DNA of 64,000 nt from Candidatus Jettenia sp. (GTDB lineage: Bacteria; Planctomycetota; Brocadiia; Brocadiales; Brocadiaceae). The position numbers were made by a program, and so were the translations under genes. Shown piece by piece: positions 36,988-45,189 of the stretch. Numbering within the stretch: the stretch's first letter is position 1; each line of letters starts with the position of its first letter. Location of the stretch: positions 3,687,659 through 3,751,658 of the forward strand of contig CP091278.1 in the NCBI GenBank assembly GCA_021650895.1, written 5' to 3'. The notes beneath the pieces were generated by a model. That model ran no database searches, was not told the origin of the DNA, and was given only the letters and a program-made list of their open reading frames with translations.

Positions 36988-37766
36988 AGGTAGGGTTTTT
37001 ACAAACATTTCCCCTGTTTGGAAAGAAGGATAAGAATTTAGATAATGCAGTGGCAGGGATAAAACGGACAGATGCTGATTTAGTAGTCTTACCTGAATTA
37101 TTTAATACTGGCTATCAGTTTACATCAAAGAAAGAGGCTTTTGACCTTGCGGAAATAGTCCCTGAAGGACAAACGACACAGGCATTGATTAATCTATCAA
37201 GAGAAAAACATAGGTATATCGTGGCTGGCCTGTCTGAACGGGAGGGTAACTATAGTTACAACTCAGCTATATTGGTAGGCCCAAATGGCTTTATGGGTCG
37301 CTATAGGAAGCTGCATCTTTTTCATCATGAGAAGCTATGGTTTGAGCCAGGAAATGGTGCATTGAATATTTATGATATTGGTCTGGCAAGGATTGGTATT
37401 ATGATCTGTTTTGATTGGTTTTTTCCGGAGGTTACAAGATCTCTGGCATTAAAAGGGGCAGATATTATCTGTCACCCTGCTAATCTTGTGCTGCCATACT
37501 GTCCGCAAGCTATGATTACACGCTGTATTGAAAACAGAGTCTTTGCTATTACAGCTAATCGTATTGGGGCCGAGAAACGTTCAGAAGAGATGCTTACCTT
37601 TATTGGTTCCAGTCAGATTTTAGGGACAAAAGGGGAGATATTATACCGCGCCTCATCAGATAGAGAAGAATCAATGGTTGTTGAGATAAATCCAAAAAAT
37701 GCCCGTGATAAGCAAATAACCCCTACGAATCATCTTTTTTATGACCGGCGGGTTGAGTTTTTGTAA
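36984..37766 (+). CDS. Nitrilase-superfamily amidase (omega-amidase-like)
   Basis: It is a carbon-nitrogen hydrolase that probably cleaves small carboxamides. The 260-residue protein shows the full Glu-Lys-Cys triad: Glu in VVLPELFNTGY, Lys in GRYRKLHLFHHEK and Cys in IGIMICFDWFFPE. The later block ITRCIENRVFAITANRIG is also standard. It is best compared with the omega-amidase and carbamoylputrescine-amidase branches; substrate cannot be told. Its start overlaps the upstream secreted-protein gene by 4 bases, though the amidase itself has no signal. Confidence 0.85.
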   Translation: MKVGFLQTFPLFGKKDKNLDNAVAGIKRTDADLVVLPELFNTGYQFTSKKEAFDLAEIVPEGQTTQALINLSREKHRYIVAGLSEREGNYSYNSAILVGPNGFMGRYRKLHLFHHEKLWFEPGNGALNIYDIGLARIGIMICFDWFFPEVTRSLALKGADIICHPANLVLPYCPQAMITRCIENRVFAITANRIGAEKRSEEMLTFIGSSQILGTKGEILYRASSDREESMVVEINPKNARDKQITPTNHLFYDRRVEFL

Positions 37767-37770
37767 ATAT

Positions 37771-37969
37771 TTAGCCACGAATGAACACGAATTATCACGA
37801 ATAAAAAAGAGAAAATGAGAGTTGTCAGGTTTTAAGAGTACACAGAGAATACCTATCTCTATACAAGTGCTAAATAACAAGATTTACTTGATTTGGAGCA
37901 TTTTCTTACCTTCGGTAAAAACCAATAATTCGTGATAATTCGTGATAATTCGTGTTCATTCGTGGCTAA
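37771..37969. repeat. Inverted repeat with TTAGCCACGAATGAACACG ends
   Basis: TTAGCCACGAATGAACACGA and ATTATCACGAAT at the left are matched by the complementary arrangement at 37927-37969. The right arm has an extra tandem of ATTCGTGATA (three units). A single diverged arm is at 35202-35222 (TTAGTCACGAATGAACATGA). The inside is non-coding. Confidence 0.6.
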
Positions 37970-38010
37970 ATTTTACGTTTTTAAACTTTATATGATTCCG
38001 GGATTTTACC

Positions 38011-38646
38011 ATGAGTATCGTTATAGATATCGATTACCGCGAAAGAGATTCTGGGATTGCAGGGATACTACGGGCTAAAGAGAATTTTATTGTAGAAGAA
38101 AAGAAGTTATCAATTGGAGATTTTCTCATCAATAAGCATATCGCTGTTGAGAGAAAGACAACAAAGGACTTTATTATTTCCCTTATTGATGGACGGTTAT
38201 TTTCTCAGGCATCCCGATTAAGAAGACATGCTGAAGCGTAATTTATGGTAATAGAAGGTACTGACTTATTTCAAACCGGTTATAAGGTTGATCCACAGGC
38301 AATCAAAGGAGCCCTTATTTCGTTGTCTATTTCATGGCAAGTTCCTTTGATCTTTTCAAAATCTGCTCCTGGTACTGCTGAGATATTGATTATGGTAGGA
38401 GAGCAGGATGTTAAATACTGCGATGAGATATTAAAGAGAATGGGGAGAAAACCAAGGCGTGTTCAGGCACAAAAATTCTATTTTCTTCAAGGACTGCCTG
38501 GCATTGGACCAAGAATGGCAAAAAGGATATTAGAATATTTTGGGAGTGTAGAGAGGGTTATTACTGCAAATGAGCAGGAACTTGCTTGTGTGAAAGGAAT
38601 TGGCAGGAAGAAGGCATCCATGATCTGTAAGATTATTAAGGAATAA
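38011..38646 (+). pseudogene. ERCC4-type nuclease with HhH domain, split by in-frame stop
   Basis: The complete frame would encode an XPF/Mus81-like nuclease of about 211 residues. It has the ERCC4 core (IDIDYRERDSGI, LSIGDFLINKHIAVERKTTKDFIISLIDGRLFSQ), holding the RE-D-ERK catalytic residues, and a tandem helix-hairpin-helix end (LQGLPGIGPRMAKRIL, CVKGIGRKKASMI). A TAA at 38239 interrupts it after RLRRHAEA; the same frame continues at once with FMVIEGTDLFQTGYKVDP. An ATG at 38245 could restart the C-terminal part. It could be a nonsense mutation, a sequence error or two polypeptides. Its end lies 15 bases before the tRNA-like repeat. Confidence 0.75.
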
Positions 38647-38661
38647 ACCGAACTTGAATGA

Positions 38662-38704
38662 TGTTCAAGAGGTCATGGGTTCAAATCCCGCCACCCTGAC
38701 CAAT
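38662..38704 (+). other. tRNA 3'-end fragment, left copy (probable att site)
   Basis: A 43-base stretch reads as the 3' part of a tRNA: GGTCATGGGTTCAAATCCCG gives the T arm, and CCACCCTGACCA the acceptor strand, discriminator A and CCA. A 5' base C paired with G and A73 fits tRNA-Pro. The upstream half is absent, although CTTGA...TCAAG could be an anticodon-stem relic. A direct copy with one mismatch lies at 50638-50680. It is next to a recombinase remnant, as in integration into a tRNA 3' end. Confidence 0.75.
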
Positions 38705-38708
38705 AAAT

Positions 38709-38837
38709 TTAAGGGTTTCTCAAATTTGCCACATCTCGTTTTTCCTCAACTGTAGTCAAATTGTAGTCAGCCTCAAGAATTTGTACCCCATCCCTTAAAC
38801 TATCAGGGCAGTGGTATGAATAACGTTGAGTCATTCT
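38709..38837 (-). pseudogene. Tyrosine recombinase C-terminal remnant
   Basis: The last 41 codons read MTQRYSYHCPDSLRDGVQIL and onward. MTQRYSYHCPDSL matches the tyrosine-nucleophile box of phage-type integrases (usually MTxRYAHLSP). The stop is 5 bases from the tRNA-like repeat, the usual place for an integrase gene against its att site. Upstream in the same frame the sequence loses similarity and soon overlaps an MNT fragment on the other strand, so the catalytic domain is deleted. Confidence 0.68.
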
Positions 38838-38903
38838 AAGCACCTGACCATAAATTTTTGAACAATTTCTCAGAGTGTTTAACATGAGATTTTGTATTGA
38901 GAG

Positions 38904-38990
38904 CCAAAAAAGAGAAGTGATGTGGATATCCTTGTTGCGTTTGAGGAGGTACCCGACCTGTTTAAATTTCTCGAACTGGAAAGGAGTTAA
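38904..38990 (+). pseudogene. MNT-type nucleotidyltransferase fragment
   Basis: A short frame reads KRSDVDILVAFEEVPDLFKF and ends LELERS-stop. SDVDILVAFE is the metal-binding DxD motif of minimal nucleotidyltransferases (MntA class), which act as antitoxins to HEPN toxins. The start and the N-terminal GSR motif are missing, and no HEPN partner follows. Confidence 0.6.
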
Positions 38991-38992
38991 TT

Positions 38993-39091
38993 GTGAAGAC
39001 AAAAACAATATATTATGAAGAAGAGATTTTAAAGAATATACAAGATTTACCTGAGCCTATACAGGAAAAACTAGCTAAAAAGGAAGATTAA
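38993..39091 (+). pseudogene. Truncated VapB-like antitoxin stub
   Basis: AAGGAG at 38981-38986 precedes a GTG, and 32 codons read VKTKTIYYEEEILKNIQDLP then EPIQEKLAKKED. The part resembles the N-terminus of DUF2281/VapB-type antitoxins. It then runs directly into the middle of a vapC-like frame, so a deletion has fused the two genes and removed the antitoxin end and the toxin start. Confidence 0.45.
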
Positions 39092-39612
39092 AGAAATTGG
39101 TATTTATTCTTTATCTATATCCCATTGTGTATTAGCTGAATTATACTTTGGAGCATACAATTCAAAAAGAGTTGAAGAGAATTTAAAGAGAGTAGATTTG
39201 TTTAAAAAGAATCTCTCTCTTTTATCCGATAGTGAAGAATCTGCGAAACTCTTTGGAAAGATTAAAGCTAGTACACTGTCAATATAATTCATGATAATAA
39301 GATTTGTATCGGTTCAACTGCATGTGGCTGTGTCATTGCGAGGGTATTGTCCGAAGCAATCCCCTGGATATTTCAAAAGAGATTGCTTCGGGAAAATACC
39401 CCTCGCAATGACACATACGAGAGAGTCTCTTATGATAAATTAAGTTGACAGTGTACTAGTTTAAGAACCAAAGGTACAATTATCAGGATTTTGATATTTT
39501 AATTGCTAGTATAGCCATTGCTAATAACTGTATTCTAGCAACAAATGACACAAACCATTTTGAAAGGATAGAAGGTTTACACATTCAGGATTGGTTAAAA
39601 ACAAATATTTAA
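39078..39612 (+). pseudogene. vapC: vapC-type PIN toxin remnant, interrupted by a MITE
   Basis: The left part (to 39267) encodes SISHCVLAELYFGAYNSKRV and ends KLFGKIKAS. The right part (39460-39612) encodes DFDILIASIAIANNCILATN and DTNHFERIEGLHIQDWLKTN. Together these give the PIN Glu (LAELYFGA) and the Asp residues of DFDILIA and ATNDTNHF. The 192-bp MITE splits the gene at KIKAS. The two parts also differ by one reading frame just before DFDIL, and the N-terminal MLDTN part is missing. It is dead as a toxin. Confidence 0.75.
39268..39459. mobile_element. MITE, 192 bp, copy 2 (inside vapC)
   Basis: The sequence matches 7925-8116 nearly base for base, including the 15-bp perfect inverted ends. 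CTAG at both ends and the restored frame GCTAGTTTAAGAACC after removal give KIKASLRTKG, as expected in VapC. This identifies the target as CTAG, with TA or CTAG duplicated. Confidence 0.88.
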
Positions 39613-39882
39613 ACTATAATGAAAATAACGTACGATAGCGTTAAGGAAACTGTTTAACTCATTTAGTAAATTCAAACTTTTGTATAACTCATCTTAATCC
39701 AATTTATTTCATCCCTCTTCATCCCATAAAAAACGTTACGCTTAGAAAAAGGGTTTGATCGATCTCAATTGAAAATAGCATTGAAATAATTCTTTAAATA
39801 TTTTATACTCCGTGCCAATTTAAAAATAATAAACATAAAATAAAATCTTAAACTCTTCGGTTTTTCCAGAGGATTCCAAATA
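39613..39882. other. Gap before the type IIG gene
   Basis: A 12-codon frame at 39619-39657 (MKITYDSVKETV) looks like the first residues of a DUF2283 protein, another decayed accessory gene. The rest is A/T-rich without recognisable features. AGAGGA about 10 bases before the GTG at 39883 is a ribosome site for the next gene. Confidence 0.35.
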
Positions 39883-42800
39883 GTGCCTGAACAGGAAAAG
39901 CTGTTCTTTTTGAAAAACCAAAAACTCTTCTCAAACAACTACCTTGAATATCGTCTGCAATCAACCTCTTTATGGAATATAGAAAATGAAACGGTATTTG
40001 AGACTATAAAGCATGCTTATAAGTCTATCCAATCATTAAAACTTGGTCCGGGAGAAGAGGCAAATCTTGAAGATAAATTTATCAGACCGGTACTCTTATC
40101 ACTTGGTTATGAATGGGATGTCCAGCCAACCACCCAGAGAGGTACAAGAAAGAGAAGACCTGACTACGCACTCTTTAAAGACAAGGATTTCCATAAAGAA
40201 GCCCGCAAGGAAAAGGATAATCCCAAATACTTCTACTCTTATCCCCTCACCATTCTGGAAGCAAAATACTGGGGAAGAAGCTTAAACGATACCGATCCCA
40301 AAGATATCCTTGATAATCGTGACCCAACAGCCCAAATAGTAAAATACCTCGATGATGTTTATTATGCCTCCAATGGTCGCATTCAATGGGCAATATTAAC
40401 CAATGGAAAGGTATGGCGCCTCTTTTCCTATCGTGCCACTTCACGTTCCGGGAATTATTATGAAGTGGATTTAGAGGCGATTATTAACAGCAATAATCCC
40501 GATGCCTTCAAATACTTTTACCTCTTCTTCTCAAAAGATGCCTTCATTCCCGACCCAATAACAGGTAAAACATGGCTCGATCAGCATATGAAAGGCAGCG
40601 AGGATTATGCTGCAAGGGTCAGCGAAAACCTCAAAAACCTTATATTTGATAAGATCTTTGAGGGTTTAGCGAAAGGATTTATCGAGTATCGCCACAATGA
40701 ACAAAATATCAAAAAAGAGACTGAGGAAGATTTAAAAGAGATATTCAACGGGTGTCTCACCCTCCTTTATCGGCTCTTATTCTTGTTGTATGCAGAATCA
40801 AGGGCACTCTTACCGGTAAACGACCAGGATCGTTATTACAAAAAGAGTCTGAAGAGATTAAAGGAAGATATTGTCAACGAGCTTGAAATAACTATCTCTG
40901 AGGGTATGAGTCATCAAACCTATGATTACTGGTCACGCCTTGAGTCCCTTTGCAGGATCATAGATAGAGGCGATAAAGCCTTAAATATCCCTATCTATAA
41001 TGGCGGCCTTTTTGAAACTCCTCCAGAGAGTTTTTTAGCAACGAATAAAATATCCGACCCTTTCCTTATCGAGGCAATTTCACTTCTCACCGTAGACCAG
41101 CAGGGTGAATATACACCAGGTCAAAAATCCTTCATTGATTACTCATCCTTAGACGTCCGCCATCTGGGTAATATCTATGAAGGGCTCCTTGAATTCCATA
41201 TCCGGATTGCAGATGAGCCTATGGTTGAGATCAAAGAAGGTAGCAAACTACTTTGGAAAAAGGAATCAGAGATTGATGCAAATACCAGGATACAGAGAAG
41301 GAAGGGAAAGGGCGAGATTTACATTGAAAACTCAAAGCATGAGCGTAAGGCCACAGGCTCTTATTATACACCCCATTATATTGTCGAATATATTGTAAAG
41401 AATACCGTAGGTCCCGTATTGGAGACACGATTTCAAAAGGAACAGGAGATTCTTTCTGAGTTAGAAATACTTTATGAAAAACAACGGAAACAGTTGAAAA
41501 AACCAAAGGGCTGGAAGTATTGGGATCATCCGGGAGAACCACAAGGATCGCATATTGACGAGATTGTTAAGCTGGAAGACGTCCTCTTTGAGACGGTATT
41601 TGATCTCAAGGTACTCGACCCAGCTATGGGCAGTGGTCATTTCCTTGTTCATACCGTCGATTTCATAACAGACAAGATCATTGCCTTTCTTGCCAATTTT
41701 CCTGAAAATCCAGTGATAAGAAAGATAGAGAAGTTGAAACATGAGATACTTGACGGGATAAAGCGGCAAGGGGTAAGCATAGATGAAAGCAAACTTACGG
41801 AGGTAAATCTTATTAAACGAACCGTGATGAAACGGTGTATCTACGGCGTAGATCTGAATGAGATGGCTGTTGAGCTTGCAAAACTATCCTTATGGCTCGA
41901 TTCCTTTACCCTTGGCGCACCTCTTTCATTTTTGGATCATCATCTGAAGTGTGGTAATTCACTAATAGGTTCAAACCTGGAATCCTTAAAAAACGCTGTA
42001 AAAGGACAACTCTTTACCATAAATCTTGAGCCATTAAACAGGGCTATCAGGAATATGCTCTTTGTGTCCAATCTCTCAGATGCTACCTATCAGCAGGTAA
42101 AAGATTCCGAACAGAAATACAGGGATGCAGACAAAAACATTGGAGGGTATAGGATACTCCTCGACATACTCGTTTCCGAATATTTTGGTATAGAAGGCGC
42201 AAAATCATTCCTTTTGGAAAAAGGTAGTATGATAGATATGGATAACCTTAAGAAATCCATTGAGTCAATGCATAAAAAGGATAGAGAAGTAATTAAATCT
42301 ATCGAGAAGGTTGCAGAAGAAAAAAGATTTTTCCACTGGGAGATTGAGTTTCCAGAGGTCTTCTTTGAGCGTGTTGGTGCGCTTGAGCAGAAAGTTGATA
42401 AGAAAGAAAATCCTGGATTTGATTGTGTGATTGGTAATCCACCCTATGGCATTTTAAAAGAAAGAAATTATTTAAGAGAAACTTTTCCAGCAACATCTCA
42501 AACTCTCGATGCCTATTCGGCCTTTATAGAGCAGAGTCTTATTCTTTTAAAAATAAAAGGTCTCAATAGTTTCATAGTCCCAATCTCTTGGGAAACAGGT
42601 CCTTTTTATGAATCTTTACGAAGTTTTTTATTAGAAAATTATAATTTTAAAAGGGTGGTAAACTTACCTTTTAATGTATTTAGAGATGCATACATTGATA
42701 CAAATATTTTTATTTTTGAAAAAGCAACTTCACCTATTGAAAATACAAATTATGTCCTAGTTTATGAATTTCCAAAAAGTATAAGAATAGAATGTTTAGA

Positions 42801-43887
42801 CAATATTGATTACTCGTCAATAGACCAGTCTCAATGGCACATTAATAAAAACCAGATTATTTTAAATGCTAGTGCTATCTCACTCATATCTAAAATTAGC
42901 GGTAAAGGAATAGAATCGCTTTCTAACATTTCAATATCAGCAAGAGGTGTTTTGGCCAAACCTGAGCATATATCAATAGACAAAAAACCGGATTGGCAAT
43001 CTTTCTTTGATGGTGAAATGTTTAGATATGAAATAAGTTCTCCTGACAAATTTATACTATATGGTGATGCCCTGCCTGAACATCCTTCCTCATTTGATTT
43101 CTTTACAGGCCATAGAATCTTAATTAGAAGATTGGTAAACAGACAAGATCGTATTATGGCGTATCTTGCAACAGAAACATTTGTTAATAAAAAAGATATT
43201 TATATATTCAAACTTAAAAACAAGTTATCTCCGTATAGTTTGTTAGCATTACTGAACTCAAAACTAATTTCTTTTATATACCTCAGCCAAGATACTATAG
43301 CTAAAAAAGATGACTTTCGCCAAATTACTTTAGAAGGTTTAAGAAGGCTTCCTATACCTCATATTTCTTTTAGAACACCAGAGAGTAAAAAGAACGAAAT
43401 TATTAAAAGGATTCAAGACCTCTACTCATCTTGTAAATACAAACAAATTATTGAATGTGCAGAGACTTATTTACCCAATATGTCTGATGTTATTTACAAC
43501 CTTCTTGCCTACCTTGCCGAGCAGATGATTAAGATGAATAAAAAGAAGAACGAGGAAATCAAAGGTTTCCTGAAATGGTTTGAGCGAGAAATCGGCTTAG
43601 AGATCAGTGGACTCTTAAATAAGATTGTTATAAAGGAATACCACGAACACGATTTTAATCAACTCATCGAAATCCTAAAGAGGAACAGAAGCAAGCTATC
43701 AATAGATCCCTCAGACCGGAAGACACAAGAAAAACTTGAGGATCAATTTACCCAAAGTATCTCAATCCTTGAACCACTAAAAACCAAAATTACAGCTACA
43801 GATGATTTGATAGATGAAATAGTTTACAAGCTGTATGGATTAACTGAAGAAGAGATTAAGATTGTTAAAGGTGAAGTATCTACTTAA
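39883..43887 (+). CDS. Type IIG restriction-modification enzyme (Eco57I-like, single chain)
   Basis: The 1334-residue protein combines nuclease, methyltransferase and target recognition. The N-terminus has a PD-(D/E)XK nuclease: PDYALF at about 103 and YPLTILEAKYWG at about 127. The adenine methyltransferase has motif I VLDPAMGSGHFLV (about 578) and motif IV NPPYG (about 853), preceded by RKATGSYYTPHYIVEYIV. Target recognition lies at about 1000-1170, and the helical end closes with DEIVYKLYGLTEEEI. It probably methylates adenine and cuts unmethylated DNA at an unknown site. The start is a GTG with AGAGGA upstream. PglX of BREX is related but lacks this N-terminal nuclease. No specificity partner is needed. 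Confidence 0.9.
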   Translation: MPEQEKLFFLKNQKLFSNNYLEYRLQSTSLWNIENETVFETIKHAYKSIQSLKLGPGEEANLEDKFIRPVLLSLGYEWDVQPTTQRGTRKRRPDYALFKDKDFHKEARKEKDNPKYFYSYPLTILEAKYWGRSLNDTDPKDILDNRDPTAQIVKYLDDVYYASNGRIQWAILTNGKVWRLFSYRATSRSGNYYEVDLEAIINSNNPDAFKYFYLFFSKDAFIPDPITGKTWLDQHMKGSEDYAARVSENLKNLIFDKIFEGLAKGFIEYRHNEQNIKKETEEDLKEIFNGCLTLLYRLLFLLYAESRALLPVNDQDRYYKKSLKRLKEDIVNELEITISEGMSHQTYDYWSRLESLCRIIDRGDKALNIPIYNGGLFETPPESFLATNKISDPFLIEAISLLTVDQQGEYTPGQKSFIDYSSLDVRHLGNIYEGLLEFHIRIADEPMVEIKEGSKLLWKKESEIDANTRIQRRKGKGEIYIENSKHERKATGSYYTPHYIVEYIVKNTVGPVLETRFQKEQEILSELEILYEKQRKQLKKPKGWKYWDHPGEPQGSHIDEIVKLEDVLFETVFDLKVLDPAMGSGHFLVHTVDFITDKIIAFLANFPENPVIRKIEKLKHEILDGIKRQGVSIDESKLTEVNLIKRTVMKRCIYGVDLNEMAVELAKLSLWLDSFTLGAPLSFLDHHLKCGNSLIGSNLESLKNAVKGQLFTINLEPLNRAIRNMLFVSNLSDATYQQVKDSEQKYRDADKNIGGYRILLDILVSEYFGIEGAKSFLLEKGSMIDMDNLKKSIESMHKKDREVIKSIEKVAEEKRFFHWEIEFPEVFFERVGALEQKVDKKENPGFDCVIGNPPYGILKERNYLRETFPATSQTLDAYSAFIEQSLILLKIKGLNSFIVPISWETGPFYESLRSFLLENYNFKRVVNLPFNVFRDAYIDTNIFIFEKATSPIENTNYVLVYEFPKSIRIECLDNIDYSSIDQSQWHINKNQIILNASAISLISKISGKGIESLSNISISARGVLAKPEHISIDKKPDWQSFFDGEMFRYEISSPDKFILYGDALPEHPSSFDFFTGHRILIRRLVNRQDRIMAYLATETFVNKKDIYIFKLKNKLSPYSLLALLNSKLISFIYLSQDTIAKKDDFRQITLEGLRRLPIPHISFRTPESKKNEIIKRIQDLYSSCKYKQIIECAETYLPNMSDVIYNLLAYLAEQMIKMNKKKNEEIKGFLKWFEREIGLEISGLLNKIVIKEYHEHDFNQLIEILKRNRSKLSIDPSDRKTQEKLEDQFTQSISILEPLKTKITATDDLIDEIVYKLYGLTEEEIKIVKGEVST

Positions 43888-44108
43888 AACAGAGTATGTA
43901 GTATTGAACAAGAAAATCAGGAAAACCTTTCATGAAAACTTAATACAATACTTTTATTATTTAGAAAGAAATGTGGGTTTCGTTTTCCAACTCAATCTCC
44001 AAAACTCGTACAGTATATTTAGAGAACCACTTGTTTTGGAAATACAGAATCCATTAACCCTGTATTTGATAGTGGCCACCCTATCTGTTCCTCGACATTC
44101 TTCCTTTC

Positions 44109-45188
44109 TCATAGACTATGAGGGTGTATAAAAACTAAGTTTCCGCTTTTACTAAGCATTTCAATAATTTCTGATGCCAATTCCTTTTTAATACCGTCAT
44201 CAGATTTATCATAAATTAAAAAAGAAATCGGTTCCACACTGGTCGATTGAAAAGGATAACTCTTGATTTCTTCATGGTTCCAAAATTCTCCTCTAGCTTT
44301 GATAGAATAGAAAAAATTTAAATCACTTCCAATTATGACTATATAAATATCCTTATTTAAAAACGTATTGCTTTCTAAATTAAAGCAAATAGTATTAGAG
44401 GGAGATTTACTAGCGCACTTTATAGTTTTACCTAAGAATAAATCTTTATTCTTTTTTATTACTAATTCTTTTAGTTTCTTTATGACAAAATCAGGGACTT
44501 TATCAATATTTTCACTTATTGTTAAATCAATTTTAGTCCCATCTTCTAATTTAAAATCCTTTAAATACTCTACTAAAGGCTTTTTTATACTATGGTTTCT
44601 GAAAATTTCATTTAATTTGGTCTCGGAAGAATCCTGAACGAATTGTCGATCATTCGATAATATTAATACAAAATCTTCGGAAATTTGCTCATTTGGTAAC
44701 ACAGCAGAACATAGCACCAAACTATCCTCTTTTGATATTTTGGATGAAAGACAAATATCAAATGTTGGTTGTAATAAACCATTGTGAATTATATTTTTAG
44801 AATATTCTATTGAAAAGTCTTTTGTTATCTTTGAGAGTTCCTCCTCTACTTTTGTTTTAATGGTAAGTTGAATATCTTCAAATTTAACCTCAGGTGCTGA
44901 AAAATCATCTTTATATTTCAATAGAGAACTCATATTTAGAGTTCCCTCAGGTCCTTGACATTTCTTAACTAGTTCTCTAAGATAATGTTCTCTTTTTCTA
45001 ATTCCAACAAATTCAAAAATTACATAATGAGAGCTTACAAGATCAGAAAATGGACAGTTTTTTAGAAATTCAATAGTCTGAGTTAGACAAGGATAAGTTT
45101 TATCAAGTAAATAAGACAAAATCATTGTGTCTAAGTAAAAATTTATTCTAAAATTATCTATGATAGGGCTATCGCTCCACGCTTCCAT
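44109..45188 (-). CDS. PIN-like nuclease with C-terminal extension
   Basis: The 359-residue protein has PIN-domain acidic residues in order: FYLDTMILSYLLD (Asp near 19), YVIFEFVGIRKREH (Glu), ISKEDSLVLCSAV (Asp near 152) and VLILSNDRQF (Asp). This suggests a metal-dependent nuclease, more likely acting on RNA or single strands. Residues 200-359 form a second domain I do not recognise. It is the last gene of a four-gene operon, two bases after the ATPase gene. It is longer than VapC toxins (about 130 residues), and no small antitoxin gene is adjacent. Confidence 0.65.
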   Translation of the reverse strand: MEAWSDSPIIDNFRINFYLDTMILSYLLDKTYPCLTQTIEFLKNCPFSDLVSSHYVIFEFVGIRKREHYLRELVKKCQGPEGTLNMSSLLKYKDDFSAPEVKFEDIQLTIKTKVEEELSKITKDFSIEYSKNIIHNGLLQPTFDICLSSKISKEDSLVLCSAVLPNEQISEDFVLILSNDRQFVQDSSETKLNEIFRNHSIKKPLVEYLKDFKLEDGTKIDLTISENIDKVPDFVIKKLKELVIKKNKDLFLGKTIKCASKSPSNTICFNLESNTFLNKDIYIVIIGSDLNFFYSIKARGEFWNHEEIKSYPFQSTSVEPISFLIYDKSDDGIKKELASEIIEMLSKSGNLVFIHPHSL

Positions 45189-45189
45189 T

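Noticed and set aside
38662-38704. A complete tRNA gene
   Set aside because: Only the T arm and acceptor 3' side are present; no D arm or 5' acceptor strand can be folded from the upstream bases.
39883-43887. BREX system based on a PglX-like methyltransferase
   Set aside because: The gene has its own N-terminal nuclease, and no PglZ, BrxA, BrxB or BrxC homologue is in the window.
43862-44131. 89-codon frame after the type IIG gene
   Set aside because: No ribosome site, starts inside the preceding gene and overlaps the end of the PIN gene; no family resemblance.
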